Translations under genes and position numbers: made by a program
NCBI GenBank assembly: GCA_022606135.1
Contig: JABYQN010000012.1
Span: forward strand, 124,001 to 188,000
DNA: 64,000 bases
From: Fomes fomentarius
Taxonomy: Eukaryota > Basidiomycota > Agaricomycetes > Polyporales > Polyporaceae
Direction: 5' to 3'
The notes under the pieces: model-generated
Told to the model about the DNA's origin: nothing
Database searches by the model: none
What the model saw: only the letters and a program-made list of their open reading frames with translations
Shown: piece after piece, positions 33,911-44,375 of the stretch
How positions within the stretch are numbered: the first letter of the stretch is position 1
Layout: every line of letters starts with the position of its first letter

Positions 33911-36052
33911 GTACGTCACTCTGCTCTTGCTTGCTCTCGCTGGCGGTGCACTCAGCCTGACTTCGGACGTCCTCGACTCCCCGACGCATTCCAACGGCGC
34001 TGCATATCCAGAGCCCAGCGCGAGAGGTGTCCTTTGATGGAGATGGCAAGGGACAGGTGCACCTGATCTAAGTATGATTACCCTCATCCCCGTCCCTCGT
34101 CAATCCCTGCATACGGTGATGTGAGGACAGCCGCTGATCGCATCCTCATGCCAGAACACAAGTACTTTCTCTGCTCCGCTCACTTCCCTGCTTCGCATCT
34201 CCATTTTACCCGTTGGTTGTTCTGTCGCCCCAGCACCCCTTCGTCTCGTAAAAAAACTCTGCATATGCGTGATCACAAAACCAGCCGTACTCCCTCGGGT
34301 GCATATACCTATCTCATTCACTCGTCAGGGCATACGCCTCTTATGTTGGTCCTCTGCGCATAGAGGCGGACCACGCATATATGCGCCCCGAATCTCATCT
34401 AGTCATTTGGGGAGCTAGGGCATTATGATAATTCCATGGTGTCGCGCCACTCAATCGACATCCATAGGCCGCTCTACATGCCGTGTGGTCTGCAACGGTA
34501 ATCATGACATCTTCTGACCTCTTACCATGCACCATGGGCTTCTGTGCCCTGGCCCTCTAGTCGGAGCCATGATGCAACTCTGATCCCCAGGTGTGCTCAC
34601 ACGACCAGCTGTTGTGGCCACAACGTCCTCCGTCGGCGTCGCGAATGTCCGGTGTTCCCGTCGTAAACCATTCCGAGGCGCCATCATATGCATCTGTAAT
34701 GAAGTGCTCTGCAGATCTAACAGAGCGCAATTACACCGCTGCTCCACCTTGGACTGACCTCAGACATTGCAAGATTTTGCCAGGTAAGTGTGCGGGCGGA
34801 GCCGGCGAAGAGGACGTCGTCTGGGGAGACGGCGAGAGATATAGACCAGCGTCGTCAAGCAACATGCACCAGGTGGAGGGCCGTACACAGTATAGATAGG
34901 ATCAGTAACTAGTAAATATGTCGATGCCCTGTTTCCGTCAATACAATTTCCGTCAATACAATAAGGTTCCAACGTACAATAGAGGAAGGGATGAGAATCG
35001 GGATGCGGACGGCGGAAGAGACTGAGTGGTAGAACAGAAGGGAACAGAGGGGAGCAGCAAGATGTATATGTATATGTTTACTGGGAACGACGCAACACCA
35101 GAGCCATTTCATCTAGGTAAGTCGGGAGAAGAGGAGGCATATGGCAAAGCGCTTGGAACGGACGGGCGTATGGATGGTGGAGCAACGGACACAGCACACC
35201 TATCCGGGGAACGGACATGTCATCGGGGCGCTGGCGATACTGCATGGAGAAGGAATCATGGAAGGGAATAAGGAAGCGGGGTGGGCGGGGACGGAGCACA
35301 GATCGGTGACGAGAGTGAGCTCATGTGTGTGCGAGAGGTAGGTGGGACTCCGAACGATGTCGAGAGCGAACGGACTCGGTGCTCGTCCGCCTGGACCGCG
35401 TATAGCAGGTATCGGTCAGGCGCAGGCGAGGTAGCAACGTACAACCGGGCCCGAGCGCCGTCAGGGTACGGATACCTGTCCTAGTAGAATGGTTCGGTAG
35501 CTCCATGGGATAGGAAGGTAGTGAGAGACGCAGATGAGGGCGCCAGGAGTGTGGGGATGCGAGAGGCATAGTAGCGCACTCGAGGCGGCGGGACGAGCGG
35601 CCGGTGTGCAGCGGATGAGGGAGACCTGACAGGTGAAATTCGAGACGGGAGAGAAGCAAATCTAGTCGCAGAGGAGATAATGGGCGGATGATTCACAGAG
35701 ACGAGGTATGCAAGCGCAGCAGTAGTATCCGGAACCCCGGAGTGCGGAATGAAGCGAGGGGAGGTGAGAGCACGACGAGATTATGAATGAGAAGCATGGG
35801 ATCAGTAACTGACTCTGATGAGTCGACTCGGTAGTCGGCTCAATCTGACGAGGGCGAGAGCACAGGACTTGGAGTGCTGGAGGCAATCTCCGTCTCCTCT
35901 GTGTTCACATCCCGCGCTGGTGATGTGTGGATGTCTGGATCCGGCTTTTCGACGACGGAGACTTGAGCGGCTGCAGTGGGGTCGCATCCCTCTTCCACTG
36001 CGGCAGAAAATTGAGTCTCTGTGAATGAACTGCCAGCCTGAACATGGTCGTT
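33911..36052. other. No recognised gene
   Basis: Only short frames occur. A small direct repeat TTTCCGTCAATACAA is present twice at about 34927-34960. The right end is the 3' flank of the DUF6535 gene copy B. I see no RNA gene or transposon end. Confidence 0.4.
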
Positions 36053-38382
36053 CTATACAGGCAAATCATTCAATGTCAACATGCTTCTGACAAGATACAT
36101 GCGCACCTTCGTAGCTTCGTCACGCTCACTTTTTAGCTTCAGGATCCATGGCTCACTTTTCCTCAAGTACCCATCCTCGTAAAATTCATCCTGATGTACC
36201 TCGTAAACTCGCACGAGCGCATCGACCATCTCCGGAGTCATGAACTCTGGATCTTGATCTTGACAGAGTGTGAGTAGACTCCAGATTACAAGTTCGGTTA
36301 TGTTGTAGACGAGTGAAAGCGTCTTGCCAGCCTCGGTGGTATAGCACTTGAAGTGGCAAAGCAACGCATGGCGCGTGAGCGCACGGATGACCTTCGCCAT
36401 TTCCATCTCCTCTGCGTTCTTCGTGCTGGAACTTGCGCGCATCCAGGAGAGCAGCATGTGTAGACCCTGTGAGCACCACTCAAGGGACTCGTTGTCTGCT
36501 TTCAGGCCATGCTCCCGCAGTTTCTGCTCGACGACACATACAGCTGATGTCACCCTGAACGTCAGACCAGCACATGCACCATGTAGGGATGGATAGATGG
36601 CTCACCACGTTGTCTGACTGCGTCGCTGCAATGGCCGTAGTCGATATTATTGAACCATGGAGAGATAACCGCCTTGTATGCAACGGAAGTGTTGCCCAGA
36701 ATCAGTGCATTAGCCCAGAGGTGGCGGCGCCAGTGACTGCTTGCACCAGTAGGTATTGTCCACCCCCTCCGGTAGATATTCTCCCAGAATCGGTCCATAT
36801 TGGGAAGACCATCCTTATCCACATCAAGATGATATTCCTTCGCCTGCTTGATCGCAAGCCAGAGATCACTCTGTATGGTCAGAGGGATGTCAGCTTTGTC
36901 CTGCCGATAACGATCCATCTCAGACACGAGTCCTCGGTAGCAGTCTACAACCTGCGACGGCCTCCAAAAGTCAGAGAAGCAAATGGAGGCATATTCAGTG
37001 AGATAGGGTTGATACATGGTGGTGGTGTATGCCTGTGTCACCATTGCGACATCAAGGACATCTGAGGAGTTATAGATATGGTTGAGCTCGCGTCCCCGCC
37101 ATGTGAACGTCCAGGGTTTGGCTTTCCAGTTTGCCTCGACCCAGGTTGAGAATGCATGGCGGCCATCATCTGAACACTTCAAAATTCTCCTGATACGACA
37201 TAGCTTGTTCCACATGATCTGATGCAAGTGGAAAGCTGCGGCCTTTGCAGGACGCATGACGTTGAATAATAGGTAGACGGGGGGAGAGAGAAAGCAGCAA
37301 TCAGCTCGAAAGAGTGGAATGAGCAATGTGCCAATGGTGAAGACAAATAGAAGACAGATGAGCACTGATGCGATGGCAGCGACATCCGTACTGAGGCCCC
37401 ACAGGAGGATGAGTAAGCCTCCAAAGAACAGTGCGAGGGCAATCTGGAGGAGAATCGGGAGGATTGCGACAATCTCTGCGACATGCCACTTCTCCAGATT
37501 TTGAAAGCGGTGTTGGCGGAGGCGAGCGAAATGTCGCGAATCACCGAAGAGCCCGGTACTATACTCGTTCAGCCATTGCTTGACCATGATGCCGACCGAT
37601 GCGGCCGAGAGACTGAATATGAGACTCGAGAACCATAAAGCATTGAGCCACACGGCCCAGCGAGGTGGGGGAGGGGCAGGCGGGAGGACCTGGGATACAC
37701 TCGGCTGAGTAGAGTTGACGAAGGGAGGATTGACAGAGAAGCTGCTGAGCTGGACGGAGATTTGCTGGAGTGCGGCGAGAACAGGGTCTGGTGGAGGGGG
37801 CGAGAGGAGCTTGTAGGACTCTACTATAAGGGCTGTGAGCACGGCGGAAAAAAGACCCGCCTTGGACACATGCATATGAGCATTGATAGTCGACTGGAAG
37901 TTGGATAAGCGAGTACGCACGTAGACGAGGAGGGTGTCGATCTCCTCCTTCCAGCGTTTCACAAGCTCATCACTGTAGTCCTTGACGATTTTGGCGGTCT
38001 CATCCCAGGCCCTTTTCTTTTCCTCCGGCGTGAAGTCGTTCTGACGCTCATTCCAGCGGTCCTACATTGACATATGGGTCACCTTGGCAAACACAAACAG
38101 AGCACCTCACATACCCCAGTACTTGGGATTCCCCATCTTATAGGGAGTAGTTGGGGCCATTCCTCCTTCTCCGCCGCACATTTCTTACAGAATCAACTCG
38201 TTAGTTATGAACTATGACGAGTACAGTACTGTTGCAAAATGGATGCCAAGCACAGTGAGGCCGATTGCGCATCGACCTCACATCAGAGTGTAAGATCGAC
38301 ATACCCTCTCTACTGCTTCCTGGCCACCATCATCTTGAAGTCGTTCCGAAGATGTGTCAGATGAGGATTGAGAGTTTGGCAT
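36053..38382 (-). CDS. DUF6535 multi-pass membrane protein, copy B (complete)
   Basis: Exons 38382-38305, 38183-38115, 38061-37921, 37860-36606 and 36543-36053 join in frame to 677 residues. Phases are 0, 0, 0 and 1, and all introns are GT/AG. The DUF6535 domain starts at residue 97 (AGLFSAVLTALIVESY, first membrane segment). Further hydrophobic segments lie at about 165-188, 224-247 and 252-275. A Pro-rich linker (PPAPPPP) precedes the second. The last exon adds an Arg/Lys/Glu-rich soluble tail of about 163 residues. An antisense open frame at 36574-37065 is a shadow. Compared with copy A, this copy has about a dozen extra residues before the last exon (around KEYHLDVDKDGLPN and IYRRGW). Function unknown; membrane location inferred from hydropathy. 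Confidence 0.9.
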
Positions 38383-40770
38383 GATGTCAGACGTTGGAGA
38401 GGAACGGCAGCGATGATGCGGACGGTGCTGAGAGGGGTAGACGAAGAGGGCGAGAGGCTCCGGTAATATTACTCTTTGTTTACTAGTACTGCTGAACAAT
38501 GGCCGCGCTCTCTGATGCGCCGTGGCCTTGCACACGACACACAGCCTGTGACTGCCACTGACCATGCTTCTCCTCCTAGTCTCGACTGCTCTGACAGTGT
38601 GTGACGTGGTGCACGACATCTCCGCCCATCAGATATGTCTCGCAGACTTTCGATTTGGAACCCACGCCTATTCTCAGCAATCGAGCGACCCGACTCCTCC
38701 GCCTCAAAGGCCTGCTCTTCCTTGCCTATATACTCCCTATTGGCTGTCATGCCCAGTGACACGCATACAGGTATCAAACACGCGAAGACCGTGACTGCTG
38801 TTGTAGATATTCGAGATACTCTCACTTGACAGTTGGCGCACATGGCTGTCATCACAATCTCCGATCCACATGTCTGCGATACCACGGTTCACTGAGCGCT
38901 GGGCCTCGGCGGCGGATTCTAAGTCTGTGGTTCCATCAGCATGTGGAAACTGCGTGTCTATCACGTGCGCAGGAAGGGGAAAGATAGATGGGAAAGATAG
39001 GAGCGAGCGCGTTTGGTCGTAGGCCGACGGTTTGGGAACGTTCGAATAAGTATGGAGTGATAGAGTCAAGAGAGGTGGTCGCGGGCACGGTGAGCTATCG
39101 ATGTAAATACAGACCGGTATCATCAGCAACGCATGTGTACAGCGCAGTCTATTGTTGAGTCGGACGACGCGAGGATCTCGCAGGAGGACCACGGGGATTT
39201 CGAACCGTCGAAGAAAGCTCAAAGAGCACCTATAGCTTCGATGTGTGGAAACTCAACCCAACAAGACATTGGAATGCGACCGGGCGCGCGCATGAAGCCA
39301 CGGCGGAGGAGAGTGGAGGAACTGACGTAGTCAGGGACTATCATATGAGGTGTAGCACACTCCTGTGCGGCGGAGGTGGCGGTATGACAAACTGACTTGA
39401 GTGGCGGATCACAGAGGACAGGAGTGCACACGGCGGTGGAGCAGACGGTGTATGAGTTCTGGTAGCGGACAAGAGGACGGTAAAGATGCTCATGTCTCGA
39501 AACTCCCAAGCAGGGCGAGTTGCGGGAGCTCGAGCGCGAGATAGCCAGAGTGGGAGTTTGCGATGATTCCGGACCACCAGCTTGGTCCGTAAGCCAATGC
39601 CTGTCAGTGTCTATACCAGCCGTCGGAGACCTGATAACGTACCGTCTGACGCATCCTGCCGAAGGCAAAGGTCAGGCGTCTGCCGGAGAGTTCGCCGAGA
39701 TGTTCGAGTTTCGCGAGCTCGCGCAATCCCCGCGTACACGAATTCCGCAGTCGCGTGACGTTCAATGCAAGTGCGTGAGGGGGTAGGAGTGGTGCAGGAA
39801 GAGTCATGGTGATGGCAGTTTCGCGCACTGCCGCAGTTGGGAATGACCTTGCGAGTTGATTGTACGCTTAATGAGGTCGGGTGTCAGTATGCAGGGGTCC
39901 CGCGAGCTGTTATACACTCGGCCGCCTCTCAATCTCCCATGCTATGTGGGTGTCCATTGAGGCGGGCGAGGTCGGACTCCCTATGTACAAGGAGCGAATC
40001 CGACAAGATGACTGGCATGTTCTCAAGCTCACCCGATCTTCACGCGAACACACTCAGAGGTCACAGAATGTTGGAATGCATAGATATGAGCGATGCGCGG
40101 TGAGCCTAGGGACAGGTTGAATACGGTTTTTCATACCTCAACAGTGAGGAACCCCGACCTTAAGAGCTGAAATTGAACTCGATGGGGTCGCGCACCAGTA
40201 CGGAATGTCTATGAGGTCAATAGATGCTCAACCGCCCTCTTATCGCCTCACCGTCCAAGACGTGTTAATATCATGGAACGCTTCGCGTGAGACTGTTCAG
40301 GTGCGCAAAAGCGGGTTTAGGGAAAGATTTGCACCGGAACTGCTGAGAACATGCCTCAGTGCGAGTCGAGCGTGGTCAGGAGACGTTATCAGACGTCTCG
40401 TGTAAAAAGCGTGACTGAGGCCATGTAGCAGGAGCTCGAGTGACAGCACAACGGGATGACGACCGAAGCGAGCCGTGAGATCGGGCGTGTCGAATGGTCT
40501 GGGTCTGAAGAACCGGCGAGAGGTAAGGAGTCTCTTGAATCGGAGTAACCCACCTGAGGGACACCGAGGGATTAGCGGACGAAGTGGAATTCCGGTGCTC
40601 ACCTTGGGGCATGATTGCGCGCAAGATGACTCGCGAGAGTTGATTGCTCGGCTCTCGTCGGGAGGCTGCAGGCGACATGGGAGGCAGGGGTGACTACTGG
40701 AGCTTGTGAGTGCACGACAGCACACAGCAGTATCGTCAGTACGTTGCAGTTCGCCGGAGGTCGGAGAGGA
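36395..40770. repeat. Segmental duplication block, copy 2
   Basis: The same block as 1-4545, same direction, about 36.4 kb away. The part from 38383 to 40770 has no complete gene that I can recognise. It contains the exon-like stretch at 39640-39770 and a piece (40390-40520) that recurs inverted at 42380-42570. Confidence 0.8.
39640..39770 (-). other. Conserved exon-like stretch of unknown function (copy B)
   Basis: The minus strand reads NVTRLRNSCTRG, then LAKLEHLGELSG and RLTFAF, up to a GTACGT donor. It is the same peptide as at 3207-3335 with few changes. An in-frame stretch upstream remains open for some 30 codons. No family recognised. Confidence 0.3.
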
Positions 40771-40839
40771 TGGAGGTCTAAAAGAGCGAGAGAGCTGAGC
40801 TGCGTGACTGGATGAGAGAGCACCAAGTCCGCCTATCCA

Positions 40840-41835
40840 TGCCTAGTCGAAGGTAAACGTAGATGAGCCTTCAGTAACTGGAACGGCGGAAGGAAAGACG
40901 TACGGATGGATACGGGCTTCCGTGAGCGAAGGTTGGGGTGTGAGACGTACTCGGCGCAGATTCGTTTGACACGCAGTTGGGCATGTGTGGGTCGAGGATC
41001 AGATGCACTGAGAGACAGGCGGAGTGAGACCGCCAGTCTCCGGGCTATGCAACTCAACTCGTCCTTGAAGGGACCGACATGAGAGCATGCCTAGAGCCGC
41101 GATGATGTCCAGAGTCTCCAGAACGGCGTCTTGGTGCAGCGAGACGGCATGGTCACGCGATAAGATATGGAGGATCCAGGTGCTGAGAACAACGTTCCCC
41201 GTGCCTCACAGTGGGCAAGACGGCCATCTCAGGCTGTTCGGATCGTCGCGTAGACGTGGAGAATGGTCGGGTGTTGAAGGCGAAGGCATATGCCACGGGT
41301 ATAGCCACAAGAGAGCGTACAGGATATACGGGATGAAGATGGGGGATGAAGGCGCACGTCTGGTATCGTGAACACGTACAATACGCGTACAGCAATCCTA
41401 ATTCTTCCGCCCCATTCTGGGTGGTGCTTCTAAGGACGTAGCTCAAGGACGCAGGCAATGGAGAGAGAGACGAGAACCAAGGACATGCACATATCCTTGG
41501 CTACAACAGATGAGGTACACAGTAGGTAGTCTTCAAGGAGAAAGAGAAAGAGAAAGCTCACATGGTTCTCTGAATCGTGTCCCAGCCAACTACAGCACAT
41601 TCATATATCCAGAGCCCCTGCGCTCGCGTAAAATCTGGAACACGTTTGAGGCTCGAACAGCGTTATTCGGGAGGAGCGACCCAGGGCGCAAGGGAAGAAA
41701 TTCGAGAGTGTAGGATCATTCTCGCGGTCAGAGTCAAGTGTTTGCCTACAATGGCCAGAGGGAAGAGATTACGCGAACAGTGGGAGGCCCGTCGCGGCCG
41801 TTGACTGGATCGGCGGTCGGTCCGACATCCGCTAC
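40840..41835 (-). repeat. Interspersed repeat R1, copy 3 (left half, inverted)
   Basis: Read on the minus strand, it starts with AAAGCGCCCGCGGACG near 41850, followed by GATGTCGGACCGACCG, and reaches the GTTGGCTGGGACACG landmark near 41590. It ends in sequence like the middle of copies 1 and 2. It lies directly beside the right end of the DUF6535 duplication block. Confidence 0.55.
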
Positions 41836-43250
41836 GTCCGCGGGCGCTTTTGATGTTCGACTCCTGCCTCTCGACGGCAGTCCCTCAATGAGATCCCTCT
41901 GCTCTCCGTGTACTTCAGTGGCCGCGGATCCTCCTGCGTTCACGCGGCAGTCCACCGCCCTTAACACATGCAACTTTATACGCCTAGAACCAGTGAGTGG
42001 TAAGTACTCCCCCATCATCGTCTCGTGCACCAACCTCGTACGTTCAATTCAATGGTCACTCCTGCCCCCCATATTGCCGGCCGACAAGAAAGCCTGAATC
42101 TCGAGGAGAGCTGAGCACTCAGCTCTTACGACTCCATTTGCGCAATCTCGCCTCAAGGTGGGCACCGGAATGTCACTTCGTTCGCTAGTAGTTCAGTGTC
42201 AGCAGACCCTGTGCATCGCCTGGTGGACCAGTCAGAAACTCCGCGCTTGGCCCAGACAGATCGCCCTAGATACGGGCGACGAGCAGCGTGATGAATTCAC
42301 TGGAGCCACAACGATGAGTACTCACCGGTTTCGATCCACAGACCACTGACTTCTTCGGCAACTCCTCTCGCCGTGCACCTCCCAGTCTTATCAGCTGGCC
42401 AACGTAGTGCGATTCGAGACCACTCCTTGCCTCTCGCTGCTCTGATAGACCCAGACCACTCGACACGCCCGATCTCACGACTCGCGCTCGCGTTCACGGT
42501 CGTCATCCCGCTCTACGTTACACGACCTCAGCCAGGCTACGAACGATCGACGACACCTCGAATATCGGCTACAAACCGCATCGTATCCAAGCTCCACTCT
42601 CCAGGAGGGATCTCGGTAGCTCAGGCGCAAAAACAGCTCACATCTATCCTTGCAGCCCCTCTCGCGCCTGTCATGCGACAGCATTCAACATTCAAAGCCT
42701 CATCTACGGTCGTCAGGCGAGATCCATGCGATTGCCATTTCAAGATTCAATAACCATCTCTTGAACGTCCCTGCACGCCAGGAGGTACGTTTTCTCCCAT
42801 TCGCTCATACCACTCTGTGCAGTTTCAAGCCCCCTCCCTGCACATAGTCCATTCTTTGTGGTCCCGCTCCGTAAGCCCCGCAAACTACCTCGTCCTAAAC
42901 CTCGTCTTCGTCCTCGCCTCACGTACGTACCGCTCCCCGTCGGCATGCCAACACACCGTCCTCGAGTCGACGCTCTCCCGCCTCACCGTCATCGTCATCG
43001 TCATCGTCAGCGTGCTCTCTGGGTGCGGTGCTATTGACACGGTAGGGAGTTCTTCCCGCTGTTATCGTGAAGCGAACAGTGCGTTCTCATCGGTCTTTGC
43101 GTGCATGCATAACATAACACAGTACACGGTACTGATGCGCCCACCACGTCGGACGCATCCGACGGACGAGATGCGGACTGCCGAGTCACAGCGGGTGCGC
43201 CTGCAGAGTGTGAGGAAAGACCGGGCGCGACGACAGGGAAGACTCGCACT
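41836..43250. other. No convincing gene; rearranged pieces
   Basis: 42380-42570 matches the inverse of 40390-40520 (shared ACCACTCGACACGCCCGATCTCACG region). The plus strand near 42980-43010 has four tandem ATCGTC triplet pairs. Short frames only. Confidence 0.4.
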
Positions 43251-43600
43251 CCCTAGAACTTGAAGCATCCACCGTCAGCTCACGCCGTTGTTCTTGCGCC
43301 TCAAGACTAACTCACCCGCATTCGCGCCGCAGGAAAACGACGCGCAGTCGTCCAATCGGTTGTCCTGCGCGAGGCTCCCGACTTTCAGCGGGAGCTCACC
43401 GCTCCGTGTCCACCTGCTTGTGTCGGTATCTGTGTCCATATGTATTTGTGTCTCTAGAGTCTTCGCAGCTGGCGCAGGGCATTATTGGGCTGCAGTCGCC
43501 CGAGTACGAGGTGTCGTGGAAGCTGGACGTGCTCAAATAGGCGCCAGGCGGACGCAAAAGATCGCGCGAACCGTCGCTGGCAGGATGTTCAACTGGGGCA
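43250..43600 (+). repeat. Direct repeat R2, copy 1
   Basis: About 340 bp here match 47160-47500 in the same direction (AAAACGACGCGCAGTCGTC, then CACCTGCTTGTGTC, then GAGTCTTCGCAGCTGGCGCAGG). The two copies flank the FunK1 gene. No open frame is shared throughout. Confidence 0.6.
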
Positions 43601-44375
43601 GGCAGCTCTTCGTCTATCGCATCCTCAACATACGTGCCCCCTCCTCCGCCGAATCTCGCCTCACTTATGGTACCAACCCGGCTGAACGCGCACCGCTCCA
43701 GTCGACCGGCTACCCCGCTCAGCGCCCACGCCCGGTAGCGAACCAACGTCGAACTTAGACGTGGTGAGCCTGGTAGGCTGTTACTCGTATATGTGTTCTC
43801 CTTCATGCCGTTCGTGCACCCCGCGCCAGACAAGGTTGCGGATATCGTCTTGCGCTCGTCGGCGCCATTATCTTGAACAGCATACGACAAGTGCGCGGTG
43901 GAAACCCCAGGGTGCGTCTTTGGTGTTGAACAACATGTAGAGTCAATGATCGATGCTGATGCGGTATCCCGCTCTGACAGCGTTGCGGGTGACTAGCGGC
44001 TCACTTGGCGGCTACACAGCTTCATAACCTCGTTGCTGTATCAGGTGCACTTGCACGAGATCGCCGATGTGCAGGAGGTCAGCTGTTGGAGATGGTGACC
44101 TTAGGTGATGTGGTGTTGTTCAAGAAGCTTAGAGGGTATTGTGAGGATAGGATCTGGTGTCCGAACGAAGAGGTCGATGGTGTGAATGAAAGAATGAAGA
44201 GTGCGTGTGCCGTGCCTCGAGAAGAGTAGTACGATGGTGTATAACCTCGACTTACAATCACCTGCAAACGGATCGAGGTCGCCAGCGAGCCCGTGAACCT
44301 GTTCGATTTCTATCCCAATTTGCTTGCAACATTCTCCAACACACGACCAGTCCAGAATCTCGATGTACATGAGTG
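43601..44375. other. No recognised gene
   Basis: An open minus frame of 164 codons (43890-43396) is Gly/Ser-rich and overlaps R2. It lacks a recognisable domain and was not called as a gene. Confidence 0.4.

Noticed and set aside
36574..37065. 163-codon plus-strand open frame
   Set aside because: It is antisense to the DUF6535 coding exon, which has domain and splice support.
43396..43890. 164-codon minus-strand open frame, Gly/Ser-rich
   Set aside because: No domain, overlaps repeat R2, and the frame is not kept in the other R2 copy.
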